Positions 35,759 to 45,840 of a stretch of 64,000 nt of DNA are shown here, piece by piece (positions within the stretch are counted from its first letter, which is position 1; each line of letters opens with the position of its first letter). A program made the position numbers and the translations under genes. The stretch lies in the NCBI RefSeq assembly GCF_000964465.1, contig NZ_BANH01000013.1:1-64000 (forward strand), in the 5' to 3' direction. A model generated the notes under the pieces. That model saw only the letters and a program-made list of their open reading frames with translations, had not been told where the DNA came from and made no database searches. This stretch comes from Gluconobacter thailandicus F149-1 = NBRC 100600 (GTDB lineage: Bacteria; Pseudomonadota; Alphaproteobacteria; Acetobacterales; Acetobacteraceae).

Positions 35759-37747
35759 TTACTCTGCTGCCTGCGCAGCGGCGATACGACGGGAATAGAC
35801 TTCCTCGTTGTGCTCGATTTCGCTGACAGGGACGTAGTAGTCGACGTCACGGTTTGCACTGCGCATGATCATCGTAACGGCGATACCGATCAGGCCAAGA
35901 CCTGCCATCCACCAGATATACCAGACGGCACCAAAGCCGAGGATGAACGAGAACGCACCGATGATGGCACCCGCAGCCGTGTTCTTCGGCATGTGGATCG
36001 GAGCCAGCGGCTTGTTGTGTGCACGACGGCCAAGCTGCTTCTCGGTGTGGAACGTGTCCAGACCGTGGATGTCCGGGATAACTGCGAAGTTATAAGCCGG
36101 CGGCGGAGAGGAAATGGACCACTCCAGCGTACGGCCACCCCACGGATCGCCCGTCAGGTCCAGGTTTTCCGGCAGGTTACGGTCACGGATGGAGACGTAA
36201 AGCTGCGTGAGCTGGCAGACGATACCCAGAGCGATAACAATCGCACCAGCTTCTGCAATCAGCAGCCACGGACGCCAGTCCGGATTGTCGTAGTGGTTCA
36301 TACGACGCGTCATGCCTTCGAGACCGAGGACATAGAGCGGAACGAAGGCAAGATAGAAGCCAACGAACCAGCACCAGAACGCGCGCTTGCCCCAGGCTTC
36401 GTTCAACTTGAAGCCGAAAGCCTTCGGGAACCAGAAACCCATACCTGCAATGTAACCGAAGTACACACCACCAATGATGACGTTGTGGAAGTGGGCAATG
36501 AGGAACAGGGAGTTGTGAAGGATCCAGTCAGCAGCCGGCATGGCCATCATGACGCCCGTCATGCCACCGATGGAGAAGGTAATCATGAAGCCGATCGTCC
36601 AGTACATCGGAGCCGTGAATTCAACACGTCCCTTATACATGGTGAACAGCCAGTTGAAGATCTTCACGCCAGTCGGAACTGCAATGACCATCGTCATGAT
36701 ACCGAAGAAGGTATTGACGTTGGCGCCTGCGCCCATGGTGAAGAAGTGATGCACCCACACGACGAACGACAGCACCATGATGGAGCACGTAGCGTAAACC
36801 ATCGTGTTGTAGCCGAAGAGCGGCTTGCGGGAAAATGTTGAAGTGACTTCAGAGAACACGCCGAAAGCCGGGATAACCAGAATGTAAACTTCCGGATGGC
36901 CCCAGGTCCAGATCATGCTCAGATACAGCATGACGTTGCCGCCGGCATCATTCGTAAAGAAGTGCATGCCGAGGTAACGGTCGAGGCTGAGCAGAGCCAG
37001 CGTCACGGTCAGAACCGGGAACGAAGCCATGATCAGAACGGTCGTGCAGAAAGCAGTCCAGGTGAAGACCGGCATCTGCATCCAGCCCATGCCAGGAGCG
37101 CGCATCTTCACGATGGTGGTGAAGAAGTTCACACCCGTCAGAAGCGTACCGACACCGGAGATCTGAACGGCCCAGATGTAGTAGTCAACGCCAACGCCCG
37201 GGCTGAACTGCATCTCGGACAGAGGCGGGTAAACCAGCCAGCCGCACTGAGCAAACTCACCGATGAACAGCGAGATGTTGATCAGAAGGGCACCGACCAG
37301 CGTCATGTAGAAGCTGAGCGAGTTCAGGAACGGGAACGCAACGTCGCGCGCACCGATCTGAAGAGGCACCACCAGGTTGAGCAGACCCGTCATGAACGCC
37401 ATGGCCATGAAGAAAATCATGATCGTGCCGTGAGCGGAGAAGACCTGGTCGTAATGGTGCGGCGGAAGGTAACCGGGATTACCGGCATAGGCCAGCGCAA
37501 GCTGGGTACGCATCATGATGGCATCCGCGAAACCACGGAACAGCATGACAATTGCCAGGATGATGTACATCACGGCAAGGCGTTTATGGTCGACTGTCGT
37601 CAGCCATTCACGCCACAGGTAACCCCACTTACCGAAGTAAGTAACGGCACCCAGCACGGCAAGGCCGATAACAACCACACCCAGGAATGTGCCGACAAGG
37701 ATCGGCACATCAAAGGGTATGGCTGAAAGGGAGAGTTTTCCGAGCAT
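35759..37747 (-). CDS. cyoB: Cytochrome bo3 ubiquinol oxidase subunit I
   Basis: The 662-residue catalytic subunit, which oxidises ubiquinol, reduces oxygen at the heme o3-CuB centre and pumps protons. CuB and heme ligands are visible: [14 protein letters not shown] (low-spin heme His), [17 protein letters not shown] (the HPEVY His and the cross-linked Tyr), WVHHFFTMG (the CuB His pair) and [20 protein letters not shown] near the start marks the CyoB type. About fifteen helices, as in E. coli CyoB. Encoded between cyoA and cyoC. Confidence 0.97.
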   Translation of the reverse strand: MLGKLSLSAIPFDVPILVGTFLGVVVIGLAVLGAVTYFGKWGYLWREWLTTVDHKRLAVMYIILAIVMLFRGFADAIMMRTQLALAYAGNPGYLPPHHYDQVFSAHGTIMIFFMAMAFMTGLLNLVVPLQIGARDVAFPFLNSLSFYMTLVGALLINISLFIGEFAQCGWLVYPPLSEMQFSPGVGVDYYIWAVQISGVGTLLTGVNFFTTIVKMRAPGMGWMQMPVFTWTAFCTTVLIMASFPVLTVTLALLSLDRYLGMHFFTNDAGGNVMLYLSMIWTWGHPEVYILVIPAFGVFSEVTSTFSRKPLFGYNTMVYATCSIMVLSFVVWVHHFFTMGAGANVNTFFGIMTMVIAVPTGVKIFNWLFTMYKGRVEFTAPMYWTIGFMITFSIGGMTGVMMAMPAADWILHNSLFLIAHFHNVIIGGVYFGYIAGMGFWFPKAFGFKLNEAWGKRAFWCWFVGFYLAFVPLYVLGLEGMTRRMNHYDNPDWRPWLLIAEAGAIVIALGIVCQLTQLYVSIRDRNLPENLDLTGDPWGGRTLEWSISSPPPAYNFAVIPDIHGLDTFHTEKQLGRRAHNKPLAPIHMPKNTAAGAIIGAFSFILGFGAVWYIWWMAGLGLIGIAVTMIMRSANRDVDYYVPVSEIEHNEEVYSRRIAAAQAAE

Positions 37748-37754
37748 CTGTCGG

Positions 37755-38675
37755 TTATTCCTTCATGCCAGTGTCGGACGGTGCAGCGCTGGAAGCGGAC
37801 TGCATATGCATGACCTTGCCCGTCGTCTTCTCAACCATCATGCCATTGTTGTACTTGGCGACGATGCCGTCGAAGAGATCCGGCTGGACATGCGCGAAAT
37901 ACTGAACCGGCGCAGCTTCCTGCGGGGCGGCGTACTTCGGATAAGTCGTGTCATCGAGGTTTTCGCTGCCGTTCTTCACCTTCTCGACCCAGGCGCTGAA
38001 TTCTTCAGGTGCCATGGCGAGGGTGCGGAACTTCATGTCAGAGAAACCGCGACCACTGAACTGGGAAGCTTCACCCAGATAGTCACCCGACTCAGTTGCA
38101 AGAAGATGCAGCTGTGTCTGCTGACCCGGCATGGAGTAGATCATTGATCCCAGACGCGGGATGAAGAACGACGTCATGACAGTGTCAGAGGTGATCTGGA
38201 AGTTCAGCGGCGTGTTCGTGGGCACATCCAGCTGGTTGATCGTGGCGATCCCCAGATCCGGATAGATGAACAGCCATTTCCAGTCGAGAGAGACCACCTG
38301 AACGTTCAGCGGCTTGACGTTGTCAGCCGTCTGGATCGGGCGGTACGGGTCATAAGCATGGGTGCTGTACCAGCTGATCGCGCCGAGAGCGACGATGATC
38401 AGGGAAGGAATGCCCCAGATGACATATTCGATCTTCGTTGAGTGATCCCAGGTCGGCAGATATTCGGCCTGGGTATTGGAAGCGCGATACTTCCAAGCAA
38501 AATAAAGCGTTGCGATACAGGTCGGAACCACAATCGCCATCATGATGGCAAATTCTGCCACCATAACGTCGCGGTTCATTTCTGCGATCGGACCGCGCGG
38601 CTGAAGCAGATCAACCGTGCAACCCGATAGCATCAGCGCCGGCAACGCTGGGAGATATCGCCAGAGTTTTTTCAT
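37755..38675 (-). CDS. cyoA: Cytochrome bo3 ubiquinol oxidase subunit II
   Basis: The ubiquinol oxidase subunit II: a lipoprotein signal ([12 protein letters not shown]), two membrane helices (about 35-60 and 80-105), and a periplasmic cupredoxin-like domain that has lost the CuA ligands, as expected for a quinol oxidase. [21 protein letters not shown] is a family block. The frame opens at 38705, but MKKLWRYL at 38675, with AGGA just upstream, makes a proper signal peptide. First gene of the operon; the upstream region carries several dyads. Gluconobacter-type bacteria rely on this oxidase at high oxygen flux. Confidence 0.95.
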   Translation of the reverse strand: MKKLWRYLPALPALMLSGCTVDLLQPRGPIAEMNRDVMVAEFAIMMAIVVPTCIATLYFAWKYRASNTQAEYLPTWDHSTKIEYVIWGIPSLIIVALGAISWYSTHAYDPYRPIQTADNVKPLNVQVVSLDWKWLFIYPDLGIATINQLDVPTNTPLNFQITSDTVMTSFFIPRLGSMIYSMPGQQTQLHLLATESGDYLGEASQFSGRGFSDMKFRTLAMAPEEFSAWVEKVKNGSENLDDTTYPKYAAPQEAAPVQYFAHVQPDLFDGIVAKYNNGMMVEKTTGKVMHMQSASSAAPSDTGMKE

Positions 38676-39083
38676 CGGTCCTGCTTTCATCATCCGTTCC
38701 GGCATGGAGTATTCGCCGGGAAACGGTTTGACACGATAAGGGTCGCATCAGAGCTGCCGAACGCTGCCATAGTCTGCTGCCTTTCTCGTTCGTATCCTGA
38801 CGTCAGGAACCGGATCAAAGATCCGACCCTGAAATTCATTCAGCATGGGACACGACTGTCCCGGTTCCTCAGGTTTTTTCTGCCTGAATCGCCCGGAAGA
38901 CAAGGCTTATCACGGATTTCGTGAGGAACAGGGCATATCCCCCACACCCCCATAAATGGCTGTTTTTCGCCATATTTGATTTAATTACGGCTTTCATTAA
39001 GTACGAAAATTACATTTTTTTAATGTAAACCAATTCGAATAAGCGGAAAATAATTCCAGACCTTTTTAGTCCAAAAACAAGAA
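38676..39083. promoter_or_regulatory. Upstream region of cyoABCD with clustered dyads
   Basis: A 400-base gene-free stretch. It holds three perfect or near-perfect inverted repeats within 70 bases: TCCTGACGTCAGGA (38795-38808), CGGATC-AAA-GATCCG (38811-38825) and GGGACA-CGAC-TGTCCC (38847-38862). Further upstream, 38960-39060 is strongly AT-rich and may contain the promoter. The exact -35/-10 could not be assigned. The dyads are candidates for regulators of oxidase expression or for leader structure. Confidence 0.5.
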
Positions 39084-39110
39084 AGGGAGCGACATTAACT
39101 GTCGCTCCCT
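39084..39110 (-). terminator. Terminator of the BI-1 family gene
   Basis: AGGGAGCGACA / TGTCGCTCCCT stem with a five-base loop, followed on the minus strand by a T-rich tract. It lies about 30 bases after the stop codon. Confidence 0.88.
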
Positions 39111-39141
39111 CAGAAACATCAACAATACTTGATAGGTAATA

Positions 39142-39912
39142 TCAGTCGCTATTACTGGAGCGAACACCAGTGAACTGAATAAGAAACTGAAACAGGTTCA
39201 CGAAATTGAGATACATGGTCAGCGCATCGTAGATGCTGAGCTTCCCAATATCGTCCTGTGAAGCAAAAGACATATATTGCTGGTAGTTAATCTTGATGCG
39301 CTGCGTGTCATAGGCTGCAAGACCTGTGAAAAGAGCGACACCGATTAGAGAAACAAGCATTGCCAATGGTGCGCTGTGGAGAAAAATGTTCACAACCATC
39401 GCAATCATGATGCCGATCAGCCCCATGAACAGGAAGGAACCGAGTCGAAGGAGGTTCGCTCCCGTGGTGTATCCCCACAGAGCCATTCCACCGAACATCA
39501 CAGCACTGATGAAGAACGTTCTGGCGACAGAAACGCCAGTGTAGCTTAGCAGCAGACTGGACATGCTTGCGCCCATTGCTGCGCTGAACAGCAGAAAAAT
39601 CGCCTGAACTGCAGAACGTGAAAGACGATTGATCCCGAAGGACAGTACCATCACGAAAGCCAGCGGGGCAAAAATCGCTACCCCACCCAGAAAGGTGGGG
39701 CGCAGAACAAACGCGCCGTTCGGCGTTTCTGCCAGATGAAAGAAGAGCGCGCGCAGAGAGGTCTCTGCCACGCCATACGCAACAAGCCCCGTCACGACGA
39801 GGCCGATCGCCATCCAGTTGAAGACACGGCACATATAGGAGCGAAGACCAGCGTCAAGACTGCCGACCCCTGCCTGTGTACCGGCCCTGCCGAAATTGGA
39901 ATTGAAAGCCAT
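39142..39912 (-). CDS. Bax inhibitor-1/YccA family membrane protein
   Basis: About 256 residues with seven membrane helices, the BI-1 fold. The N-terminal segment (RAGTQAGVGSLDAGLRSYMCRVFNWMAIGL) and the last helices with YDTQRIKINYQ and ALTMYLNFVNLFQFLI are typical. Members modulate FtsH or act as ion leak channels; the bacterial role is not settled. The frame opens at 39942; ATG at 39912 with GGAAAAGG upstream is the better start. It has its own terminator. Confidence 0.9.
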   Translation of the reverse strand: MAFNSNFGRAGTQAGVGSLDAGLRSYMCRVFNWMAIGLVVTGLVAYGVAETSLRALFFHLAETPNGAFVLRPTFLGGVAIFAPLAFVMVLSFGINRLSRSAVQAIFLLFSAAMGASMSSLLLSYTGVSVARTFFISAVMFGGMALWGYTTGANLLRLGSFLFMGLIGIMIAMVVNIFLHSAPLAMLVSLIGVALFTGLAAYDTQRIKINYQQYMSFASQDDIGKLSIYDALTMYLNFVNLFQFLIQFTGVRSSNSD

Positions 39913-40061
39913 GATACCTTTTCCAGTAAAAGGCCCTTTCAAAAAGGGCGCTTGACGAACCTTGCAAGCTCGCCCGTACTTTCCCTGAATGTGGGGCTTT
40001 TCACTGCACGGTCAAGAAGACCCTTCATATCTGTGTTCCATTTACCCGGGAAACGAGCCTC

Positions 40062-40625
40062 TTGAGACTTTTTGTCGCACTCGACCTCTCCCCCGCCCAG
40101 CGCGAAGCGCTTGCTCTTCTCAGAGGTTCACTGCCGGGCGTGCAGTGGGTTCCTTCCGAGAACTATCATCTGACCCTCCGTTTTATCGGTGAGATTACCG
40201 ATCGCTACGTGATGGAAGAGATTGATCTTGCTCTTTCGCGGCTGGCCTGGAAGCCATTCGATGTCTCTTTCCACGGCGCAGACCTCCGCGAAGGCATGAC
40301 TGCTGACAGCCTCATGATCGGCACTGAACGATCCGAAGCACTCACTACACTTCAGACGCAGGTTGAAAGCGTTCTACGCAAAGCCGGATGCGCACCTGCA
40401 AAACGCCGTTTTCAGCCCAGCGTAACTCTTGGGCACCTTGCAACGACCCAACGTGCCGATGCAGCCCGCTGGGTTCAGAGGCATAATCTTTTCAGAAGTG
40501 AGCCAATGCCCGTTCACCACGTTACGCTCTTTGAGAGCCTGCGTGGGTACGATCAGCATGTCTATGTTGCCCGCGCAGAATATGCCTGGCACCCGGACAT
40601 GCCACTTCTTCCTGAGGATGAATGA
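40062..40625 (+). CDS. thpR: RNA 2',3'-cyclic phosphodiesterase, ThpR (LigT) family
   Basis: A 187-residue 2H phosphoesterase. The first motif, H36-L-T, is in ENYHLTLRFIGE. At the second motif, where the family has His-x-Thr, the protein has PSVTLGHL, so Ser stands at the catalytic His position (residue 120; codon AGC). The overall fold is intact, so activity may be altered or lost while RNA binding stays. A TTG start is used. The stop overlaps the UDG gene start by 4 bases. Confidence 0.88.
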   Translation: MRLFVALDLSPAQREALALLRGSLPGVQWVPSENYHLTLRFIGEITDRYVMEEIDLALSRLAWKPFDVSFHGADLREGMTADSLMIGTERSEALTTLQTQVESVLRKAGCAPAKRRFQPSVTLGHLATTQRADAARWVQRHNLFRSEPMPVHHVTLFESLRGYDQHVYVARAEYAWHPDMPLLPEDE

Positions 40626-41293
40626 TTTCCAATCCCACTACGCAGGATCGACTGAATGCTCTGGTTCAGGAGGTCCGCTCCTGCCGTGTCTGTGAAGACC
40701 ACCTTCCTCTTGGCGCGAGGCCGCTGATCCATGTTTCAGCAACGTCCCGGCTACTGATTGCCAGTCAGGCGCCGGGAACCAAAGCCCATTTCAAAAATAC
40801 ATCTTTCAAAGATCCATCAGGCGTTCGGCTGAGGCAATGGCTCGGCCTGACAGAAGACGTGTTCTATGACACCCGTCACGTCGCCATTTTGCCAATGGGC
40901 CTCTGCTACCCCGGTCGCTTACCCAAGGGCGGAGATTGCCCTCCCCGACCCGAATGCGCGCCCATCTGGCGAAAACGGGTTCTCTCGCTGATGCCAGCCC
41001 TCCGGCTCACCCTGCTGGTCGGCAGCTATTCACAACATCACGTATTAGGAAAAGGCTCGGTCACGGAACGGGTCAGGAATTTCCGGGACTACCTGCCTGA
41101 CAACTATTTCCCCCTGCCCCACCCGTCATGGAGAACAGGGGTATGGGAGAAGAAAGCGCCCTGGTTTCAGGAAGAAGTCATTCCTGCCCTTCGCGAAAAG
41201 GTGCAGGCCATTCTGGCTCTCAGTGATGAGCAAGCCTCAGGGTCTCAACCAGAAAACCCTGAACACCGGAAATCAGGATCTGGATTCCGATAG
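40622..41293 (+). CDS. Uracil-DNA glycosylase family protein
   Basis: A 223-residue protein of the UDG superfamily, nearest in layout to family 4/5-like enzymes. It has CRVCEDHLPLG near the N terminus, the motif 1 region IASQAPGTKAH, FKDPSGVRLRQWLG, and motif 2 PLPHPSWRTG. Two further cysteines near residues 99-117 (CYPGRL, CPPRPEC) could join CRVC as cluster ligands, but the spacing differs from classical family 4. It probably excises uracil or a related damaged base. Its 3' end overlaps the convergent marC gene by about 70 bases. Confidence 0.82.
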   Translation: MISNPTTQDRLNALVQEVRSCRVCEDHLPLGARPLIHVSATSRLLIASQAPGTKAHFKNTSFKDPSGVRLRQWLGLTEDVFYDTRHVAILPMGLCYPGRLPKGGDCPPRPECAPIWRKRVLSLMPALRLTLLVGSYSQHHVLGKGSVTERVRNFRDYLPDNYFPLPHPSWRTGVWEKKAPWFQEEVIPALREKVQAILALSDEQASGSQPENPEHRKSGSGFR

Positions 41294-41918
41294 CCAGAAG
41301 GATAAGTGCAGCCAAACGGCTGACAATCCGCGCACCGGTAACACCCAGCATGGAAACGATGCGTTCCGCATAAGCATAGGCAACCGCCACAACAATCCCC
41401 ATAGCCGTTGCCGCCGCAGATACCCCCATGAAATAATCCGGTGCCGGCATATGCGGAGGGCAGGATGAACTCAGGGCAATCGCGACTGAAATACTGCCCG
41501 GCCCCACCGTAAAAGGCATGGCCAGCGGGAAAAACGCACGCTCTTTCAAATCCGGCGCCGCAACAGTACGGCCGCCCTGCAAAGCCTGCTTTTCCTTGCG
41601 GGCCTCACTTGTTTCCGGCTGCTGAAGCATGACCCAGGCACGGGATGCCACAACCAGCCCACCCGTAATGCGCAGGGCATTCATACTGATGCCAAAAAAG
41701 CTGAGAATCCAGCTTCCGAACCATATGGAAACAAGAAGGATGGCGAGCGAATTCAGGGCGACCAGTCGCGCCAGCTCGATCACCTCTTTGCGCGTCCGCC
41801 CCTGTGTTGCCTGAGCGAAAATAAGGGATGCACCAAGAGGATTGATGATCGAGAACAGTGCCGGGAATGCAATCAGCGAGCTATTGATCGCATTTCCCAG
41901 GCTGGGCGGCAAACTCAT
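41220..41918 (-). CDS. MarC family integral membrane protein
   Basis: A 232-residue protein with six membrane helices in two inverted three-helix halves. FPALFSIINPLGASLIF and LAMPFTVGPGSISVAIAL are the paired conserved blocks of the MarC/SnatA family. Some members export amino acids, but the function of most is unknown. It overlaps the mprF-type gene by 4 bases on the same strand and converges on the UDG gene. Confidence 0.9.
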   Translation of the reverse strand: MSLPPSLGNAINSSLIAFPALFSIINPLGASLIFAQATQGRTRKEVIELARLVALNSLAILLVSIWFGSWILSFFGISMNALRITGGLVVASRAWVMLQQPETSEARKEKQALQGGRTVAAPDLKERAFFPLAMPFTVGPGSISVAIALSSSCPPHMPAPDYFMGVSAAATAMGIVVAVAYAYAERIVSMLGVTGARIVSRLAALILLAIGIQILISGVQGFLVETLRLAHH

Positions 41919-44014
41919 GAACCTGTGGCACCTGAAACGGTTTCGGAACGCCCCGCCGCACGCTTCTTGCGAGCCTGCCGTTCTTCTCCACTCAGGAAAG
42001 CCCGGATCATACGATAATCCTCAGAAAAACAGCAGATGGTCCCAGCCTTTCCGTCCGGACAGACCGTCAATCCAAGATCATTATAGACTGCCATAAGGGA
42101 CTGACCAACACGGACAAACGCAAGTTTGCGTCCTTCCTGAAGGGCAAGGTCCCTCAACCGCCATATCGCGGCAATGCAGTTCCGCTCCGAACCAGCCGGA
42201 TCGCCCAGACCAATGATAAACTGACCCGTACGAAGGAATGGAATGGCCGCGCGACCAGCTTCATCATGCAGCAGGCCGCTGGGCCGACGACGCCCAAGCT
42301 CCTGCAAGGCATGTGGGAGGCTACGATACAGCTGTTCATTTTCTGAATTCCACGCTTCGAAGCGGATACGTGTCCGGCGCATTCCAAACCAAAGCGCAAA
42401 AAGTCCACAAAGCGCAGAAATAGCCAAGAACCAGCGCCCGATCGCCGTGTGTGCATCGTAGATCATCGAACGCCACCAGATGGGTCCAAGATGACGTTGC
42501 AGCGCCACCCACCCCACACCGAGCAAGCCCAATGCCCAAAGTGACACCGGAGCGAGCATGGCAGGCGTCAGAGGCGCGACGAGGATCTGCGCGCGACGAT
42601 AATAGCAGTTCCGGAACGGCGCGATCAGCAGCATCACCAGCGCGAGTGCAACCGGAGCCTCCCAGGGTGCATGACGCAGGACCAGCAGAACAACCGAAGC
42701 CCCCAGAACACCCAGCGAAACTTTCCAGGCCAGAGCCACGCGCTGCGATAGCCCTAGAGCCAGACCAACCAGCGCAACACCACTAACTGTCAGGAAAAGA
42801 TCAGCGATCTGCGACACAGCCGCGCCCAGTGACGTCCGCAGCGGCGGCAGTTCAGCAGCCAGCGCATAAAGCACCAGAAGAATGCCCGCGACAGCCTGTA
42901 CGCTCGTTGCAACCGTGACGGAGAAATCGGCTTCCGATTCCCGCACCACCTGGCTCGGCCGGATGCGACGCGGTGCCTGCCCTGCTGACATGAGCGCCTG
43001 TTCACCCCGCAGAAACAGCTCATGTCCTGCAAACATCAAACCAGCCAGTACGAGTGGAATGATGTAGTAAAAGAGGCGAAAGACCAGAATGGCGCTCATG
43101 ATTTCCGGAACCGGAAGATATGGGCGCAAAGCCAGCAACATGGCACTGTCAAACACACCGAGACCACCAGGCACGCTGGCAACCAGACCCGCCGTATATG
43201 ACGCGATGTAGATGGCCAGAAACGTGCCGAAGCCGAAATGCGCTTCTGGCGGCAGGGGCGGAAGAACACCGTATGCGATCAGAGCCGTTGCAGCCATATC
43301 CGCAGCGCTGACGGCAATCTGGGAAATGGCAATGCCTGTCCGGGGAATTTCGATGGTGTAGCGCCAGATCCTGACATGACGGCGGACACGGGACAAAACG
43401 ATATAAGCCGCCAGAACACCCCAACATCCTAACCCTGCCAGCCTCAGAAGGATGGAAGGGAGATGAGACAATATGGGAATGGCGTGCGGCTCAAGGGTCA
43501 GTATTCCTCCCACAAGCGCCGTGGTTCCAAGCAGATAAGTTGCCGAACAGAAAGCAATAATCTGGGCTATATCGCCCGGTGCGACCCCCCAGCTCCGATA
43601 AAGCCTGAACCTGACGGCGGCCCCTGAAATCGCGGCACACCCGAGATTATGAGACAGAACGTAGGAGCAAAAAGCCGCAAAGGCCGAGCGCTGAAAGGAC
43701 ACCTTCGCACGGACATGCAGGCAGGCCAGTCGGTCGTAAAACGACAGGATGAAATACGACAGGAACGTCGCACCTGCCCCCGCCAGCAGTGCGCCTGAGG
43801 GAATAGCCCCAAGACTTTTGATAATGTCGTGTAAGGACAAATGGCGCAGTTCGCGCCAGATCACGACAACAGCAGCCACCAGAAGCACGAGCCCGACAAC
43901 AGCGGGCGCACGCGTCAGCAGAAGCTGCCAGCGATTCTTGACGCACTCGCCCTCGTCTTCAAGATCGAGAGCGAGACTGTCATCGTGCCAGTCGTCTTCC
44001 CTGTGAGGGCACAT
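41915..44014 (-). CDS. MprF-type lipid flippase with shortened synthase domain
   Basis: A 699-residue protein. About fourteen membrane helices (residues 30-540) match the lysyl-phosphatidylglycerol flippase half of MprF. The soluble C-terminal DUF2156 part begins normally (RIRFEAWNSENEQLYRSL) and includes FLRTGQFIIGLGDPAG and FVRVGQSLMAVYNDLGL, but stops after about 150 residues. Full MprF has about 300 there, including the second acyltransferase-like half that holds the aminoacyl acceptor site. The stop overlaps marC cleanly, so this is an established truncation. It is encoded 5 bases after lysK, whose product makes the Lys-tRNA used by complete MprF. Confidence 0.85.
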   Translation of the reverse strand: MCPHREDDWHDDSLALDLEDEGECVKNRWQLLLTRAPAVVGLVLLVAAVVVIWRELRHLSLHDIIKSLGAIPSGALLAGAGATFLSYFILSFYDRLACLHVRAKVSFQRSAFAAFCSYVLSHNLGCAAISGAAVRFRLYRSWGVAPGDIAQIIAFCSATYLLGTTALVGGILTLEPHAIPILSHLPSILLRLAGLGCWGVLAAYIVLSRVRRHVRIWRYTIEIPRTGIAISQIAVSAADMAATALIAYGVLPPLPPEAHFGFGTFLAIYIASYTAGLVASVPGGLGVFDSAMLLALRPYLPVPEIMSAILVFRLFYYIIPLVLAGLMFAGHELFLRGEQALMSAGQAPRRIRPSQVVRESEADFSVTVATSVQAVAGILLVLYALAAELPPLRTSLGAAVSQIADLFLTVSGVALVGLALGLSQRVALAWKVSLGVLGASVVLLVLRHAPWEAPVALALVMLLIAPFRNCYYRRAQILVAPLTPAMLAPVSLWALGLLGVGWVALQRHLGPIWWRSMIYDAHTAIGRWFLAISALCGLFALWFGMRRTRIRFEAWNSENEQLYRSLPHALQELGRRRPSGLLHDEAGRAAIPFLRTGQFIIGLGDPAGSERNCIAAIWRLRDLALQEGRKLAFVRVGQSLMAVYNDLGLTVCPDGKAGTICCFSEDYRMIRAFLSGEERQARKKRAAGRSETVSGATGS

Positions 44015-44019
44015 CGGCG

Positions 44020-45639
44020 TCAGGCCTGAACTGTCCCGGATGCCGGGCGGGCCAGTGCGCCCCGAATAAGGGCAACCGTTTCCGGCAAACCGAAGAGCGA
44101 AGCAAAAATTCCGAACCGCGGTCCTTCGCTCTGCCCAAGCAGAACCTCATAGAGGCAGCCGAACCAAGACCGAAGCTCGGATTTTTCAAAGTAGCGCTTG
44201 CCCACTTCGAACACGACATCCTGAACTTCAACCGGCGGCGTATGAACCGGAAGTTTTGCCAGTTCCGTCGCCAGATCCTCAAGGCCCTTACGCTCTGTTT
44301 CAGACGGATCACGGTAAGTCTTGTTGGGGTAAACCTGCTCCTGGAAATAGGTCAGAGCGCAGCGGACGAGTTTGTCCACATACGGATGCGTTTCCGGCGA
44401 CAGCGTCTCGTCATAACGACGCAGGAACTTCCAGAGTGTTTCCGGATTGTCCGCATTCGCGACGTTCGCAAGGTTAAGAAGCGCCGTATAGGATACTGGG
44501 CTAGTCTCTTCCGAACGCACCGTTCCGCCATGAATGAACCAGACCGGATTGGCCATCAGGTCCATCGGCTCCTGCGTTTCAGCCTTCTGAACCAGCGTCA
44601 GATAATCATCCGTTGCACGGGGAATGACATCAAAGAACAAACGCTTGGCGCGCGTAGGCTGCTGGTACATGTACTGCCCGAGGCTTTCCGGCGTGCCGTA
44701 ACGCAGCCATTCCTCGACAGACAGACCATTGCCCTTGGATTTGCTGATCTTCTGCCCCTGTGCATCAAGAAACAGCTCATAGGTCAGTCCAGCAGGCGGT
44801 TGCTTGCCCAGAATGCGGCAGATCTTTGAGGACAGCTTCACACTGTCAATCAGATCCTTGCCAGACATTTCATAGTCGACACCAAGAGCATACCAGCGCA
44901 TGGCCCAGTCGGCCTTCCACTGCATCTTGGCATGCCCACCCAGAACGGACGTTTCGAACGTCTTTCCGGCTTCATCCTTCCAGACAACCGTTCCGGCGTC
45001 CGGATCAACCTTGATGATCGGAACCTGCATCACCTGCCCTGTTTCAGGGTGGATCGGCAGAACCGGGGAATATGTTGCACGACGCTCAGGGCCAAGCGTC
45101 GGAATAATGGTCGCAACAACTTCGTCATGCACTTCAAGCATGCGACGAAGAGCGGCATCGAATGTCCCGCCGGTATAATAATCCGTCGCGGAAGCAAATT
45201 CGTAGTCAAAACCAAAGCTGTCCAGAAACTGGCGCAGACGGGCATTATTATGGGCGGCGAAGCTTTCATACTCGCCAAAAGGATCCGGAATACGCGTCAG
45301 CGGCAGGCCAAGATACTTCGCAAGCATCTCTTGCTGCGGCACATTCGTCGGAACCTTGCGCAGGGCATCCATATCATCCGAAAACGCCAGCAGGCGTGTC
45401 GGGCGGCCAGTCAGTGCCTCAAAGGCCTGACGAACCCATGTCGTCCGTGCGACTTCGCCAAACGTGCCGATATGCGGCAGCCCGGACGGCCCGTACCCTG
45501 TTTCAAGCAGGGCCGGGATTTTCGGATCGCGCTCACCCACATGCGCGGCGATTTTTTTCGCTTCTTCGAATGGCCATGCTTTTGGCAACGGCGCATCAGG
45601 TGCGAGGGACGGAAAGGTTTGTGTTCTGGAATTGTGCAT
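44020..45639 (-). CDS. lysK: Class I lysyl-tRNA synthetase
   Basis: A 539-residue Rossmann-fold synthetase that charges tRNA-Lys. The HIGH motif is in GPSGLPHIGTFGE and the KMSKS motif is KISKSKGNG. The C-terminal anticodon domain is helical and of the archaeal/alphaproteobacterial type. This is the class I form, unrelated to the class II LysS of most bacteria and typical of Alphaproteobacteria. The next gene, 5 bases downstream, is the MprF-like protein. Confidence 0.95.
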   Translation of the reverse strand: MHNSRTQTFPSLAPDAPLPKAWPFEEAKKIAAHVGERDPKIPALLETGYGPSGLPHIGTFGEVARTTWVRQAFEALTGRPTRLLAFSDDMDALRKVPTNVPQQEMLAKYLGLPLTRIPDPFGEYESFAAHNNARLRQFLDSFGFDYEFASATDYYTGGTFDAALRRMLEVHDEVVATIIPTLGPERRATYSPVLPIHPETGQVMQVPIIKVDPDAGTVVWKDEAGKTFETSVLGGHAKMQWKADWAMRWYALGVDYEMSGKDLIDSVKLSSKICRILGKQPPAGLTYELFLDAQGQKISKSKGNGLSVEEWLRYGTPESLGQYMYQQPTRAKRLFFDVIPRATDDYLTLVQKAETQEPMDLMANPVWFIHGGTVRSEETSPVSYTALLNLANVANADNPETLWKFLRRYDETLSPETHPYVDKLVRCALTYFQEQVYPNKTYRDPSETERKGLEDLATELAKLPVHTPPVEVQDVVFEVGKRYFEKSELRSWFGCLYEVLLGQSEGPRFGIFASLFGLPETVALIRGALARPASGTVQA

Positions 45640-45840
45640 GATTGCTGGAAAACGTAGGCAGACACGTATCCCGGGTCAAGCAATACGAGAGTGTACGAAG
45701 TTTCTCCGAACGCCCTAAATAATTACGAAATATGTCAAATACCTGTTGCCAGAAACACGAACACCGCAGCAGACCTGCCTTTTCACGATCTGTTCCAAAA
45801 GCTCTCGCCCCTTTCCCCCCTTCCCGCTAGACTGAACAGA

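Noticed and set aside
35519-36841. Long plus-strand open frame opposite cyoC and cyoB
   Set aside because: It is antisense to two strongly conserved genes, with no family resemblance and His/Arg/Asp-rich translated-shadow composition.
45691-45840. N-terminal extension of the DinG-like helicase
   Set aside because: The extra 50 residues look like translated intergenic sequence, and ATG 45841 starts the compositionally typical part.
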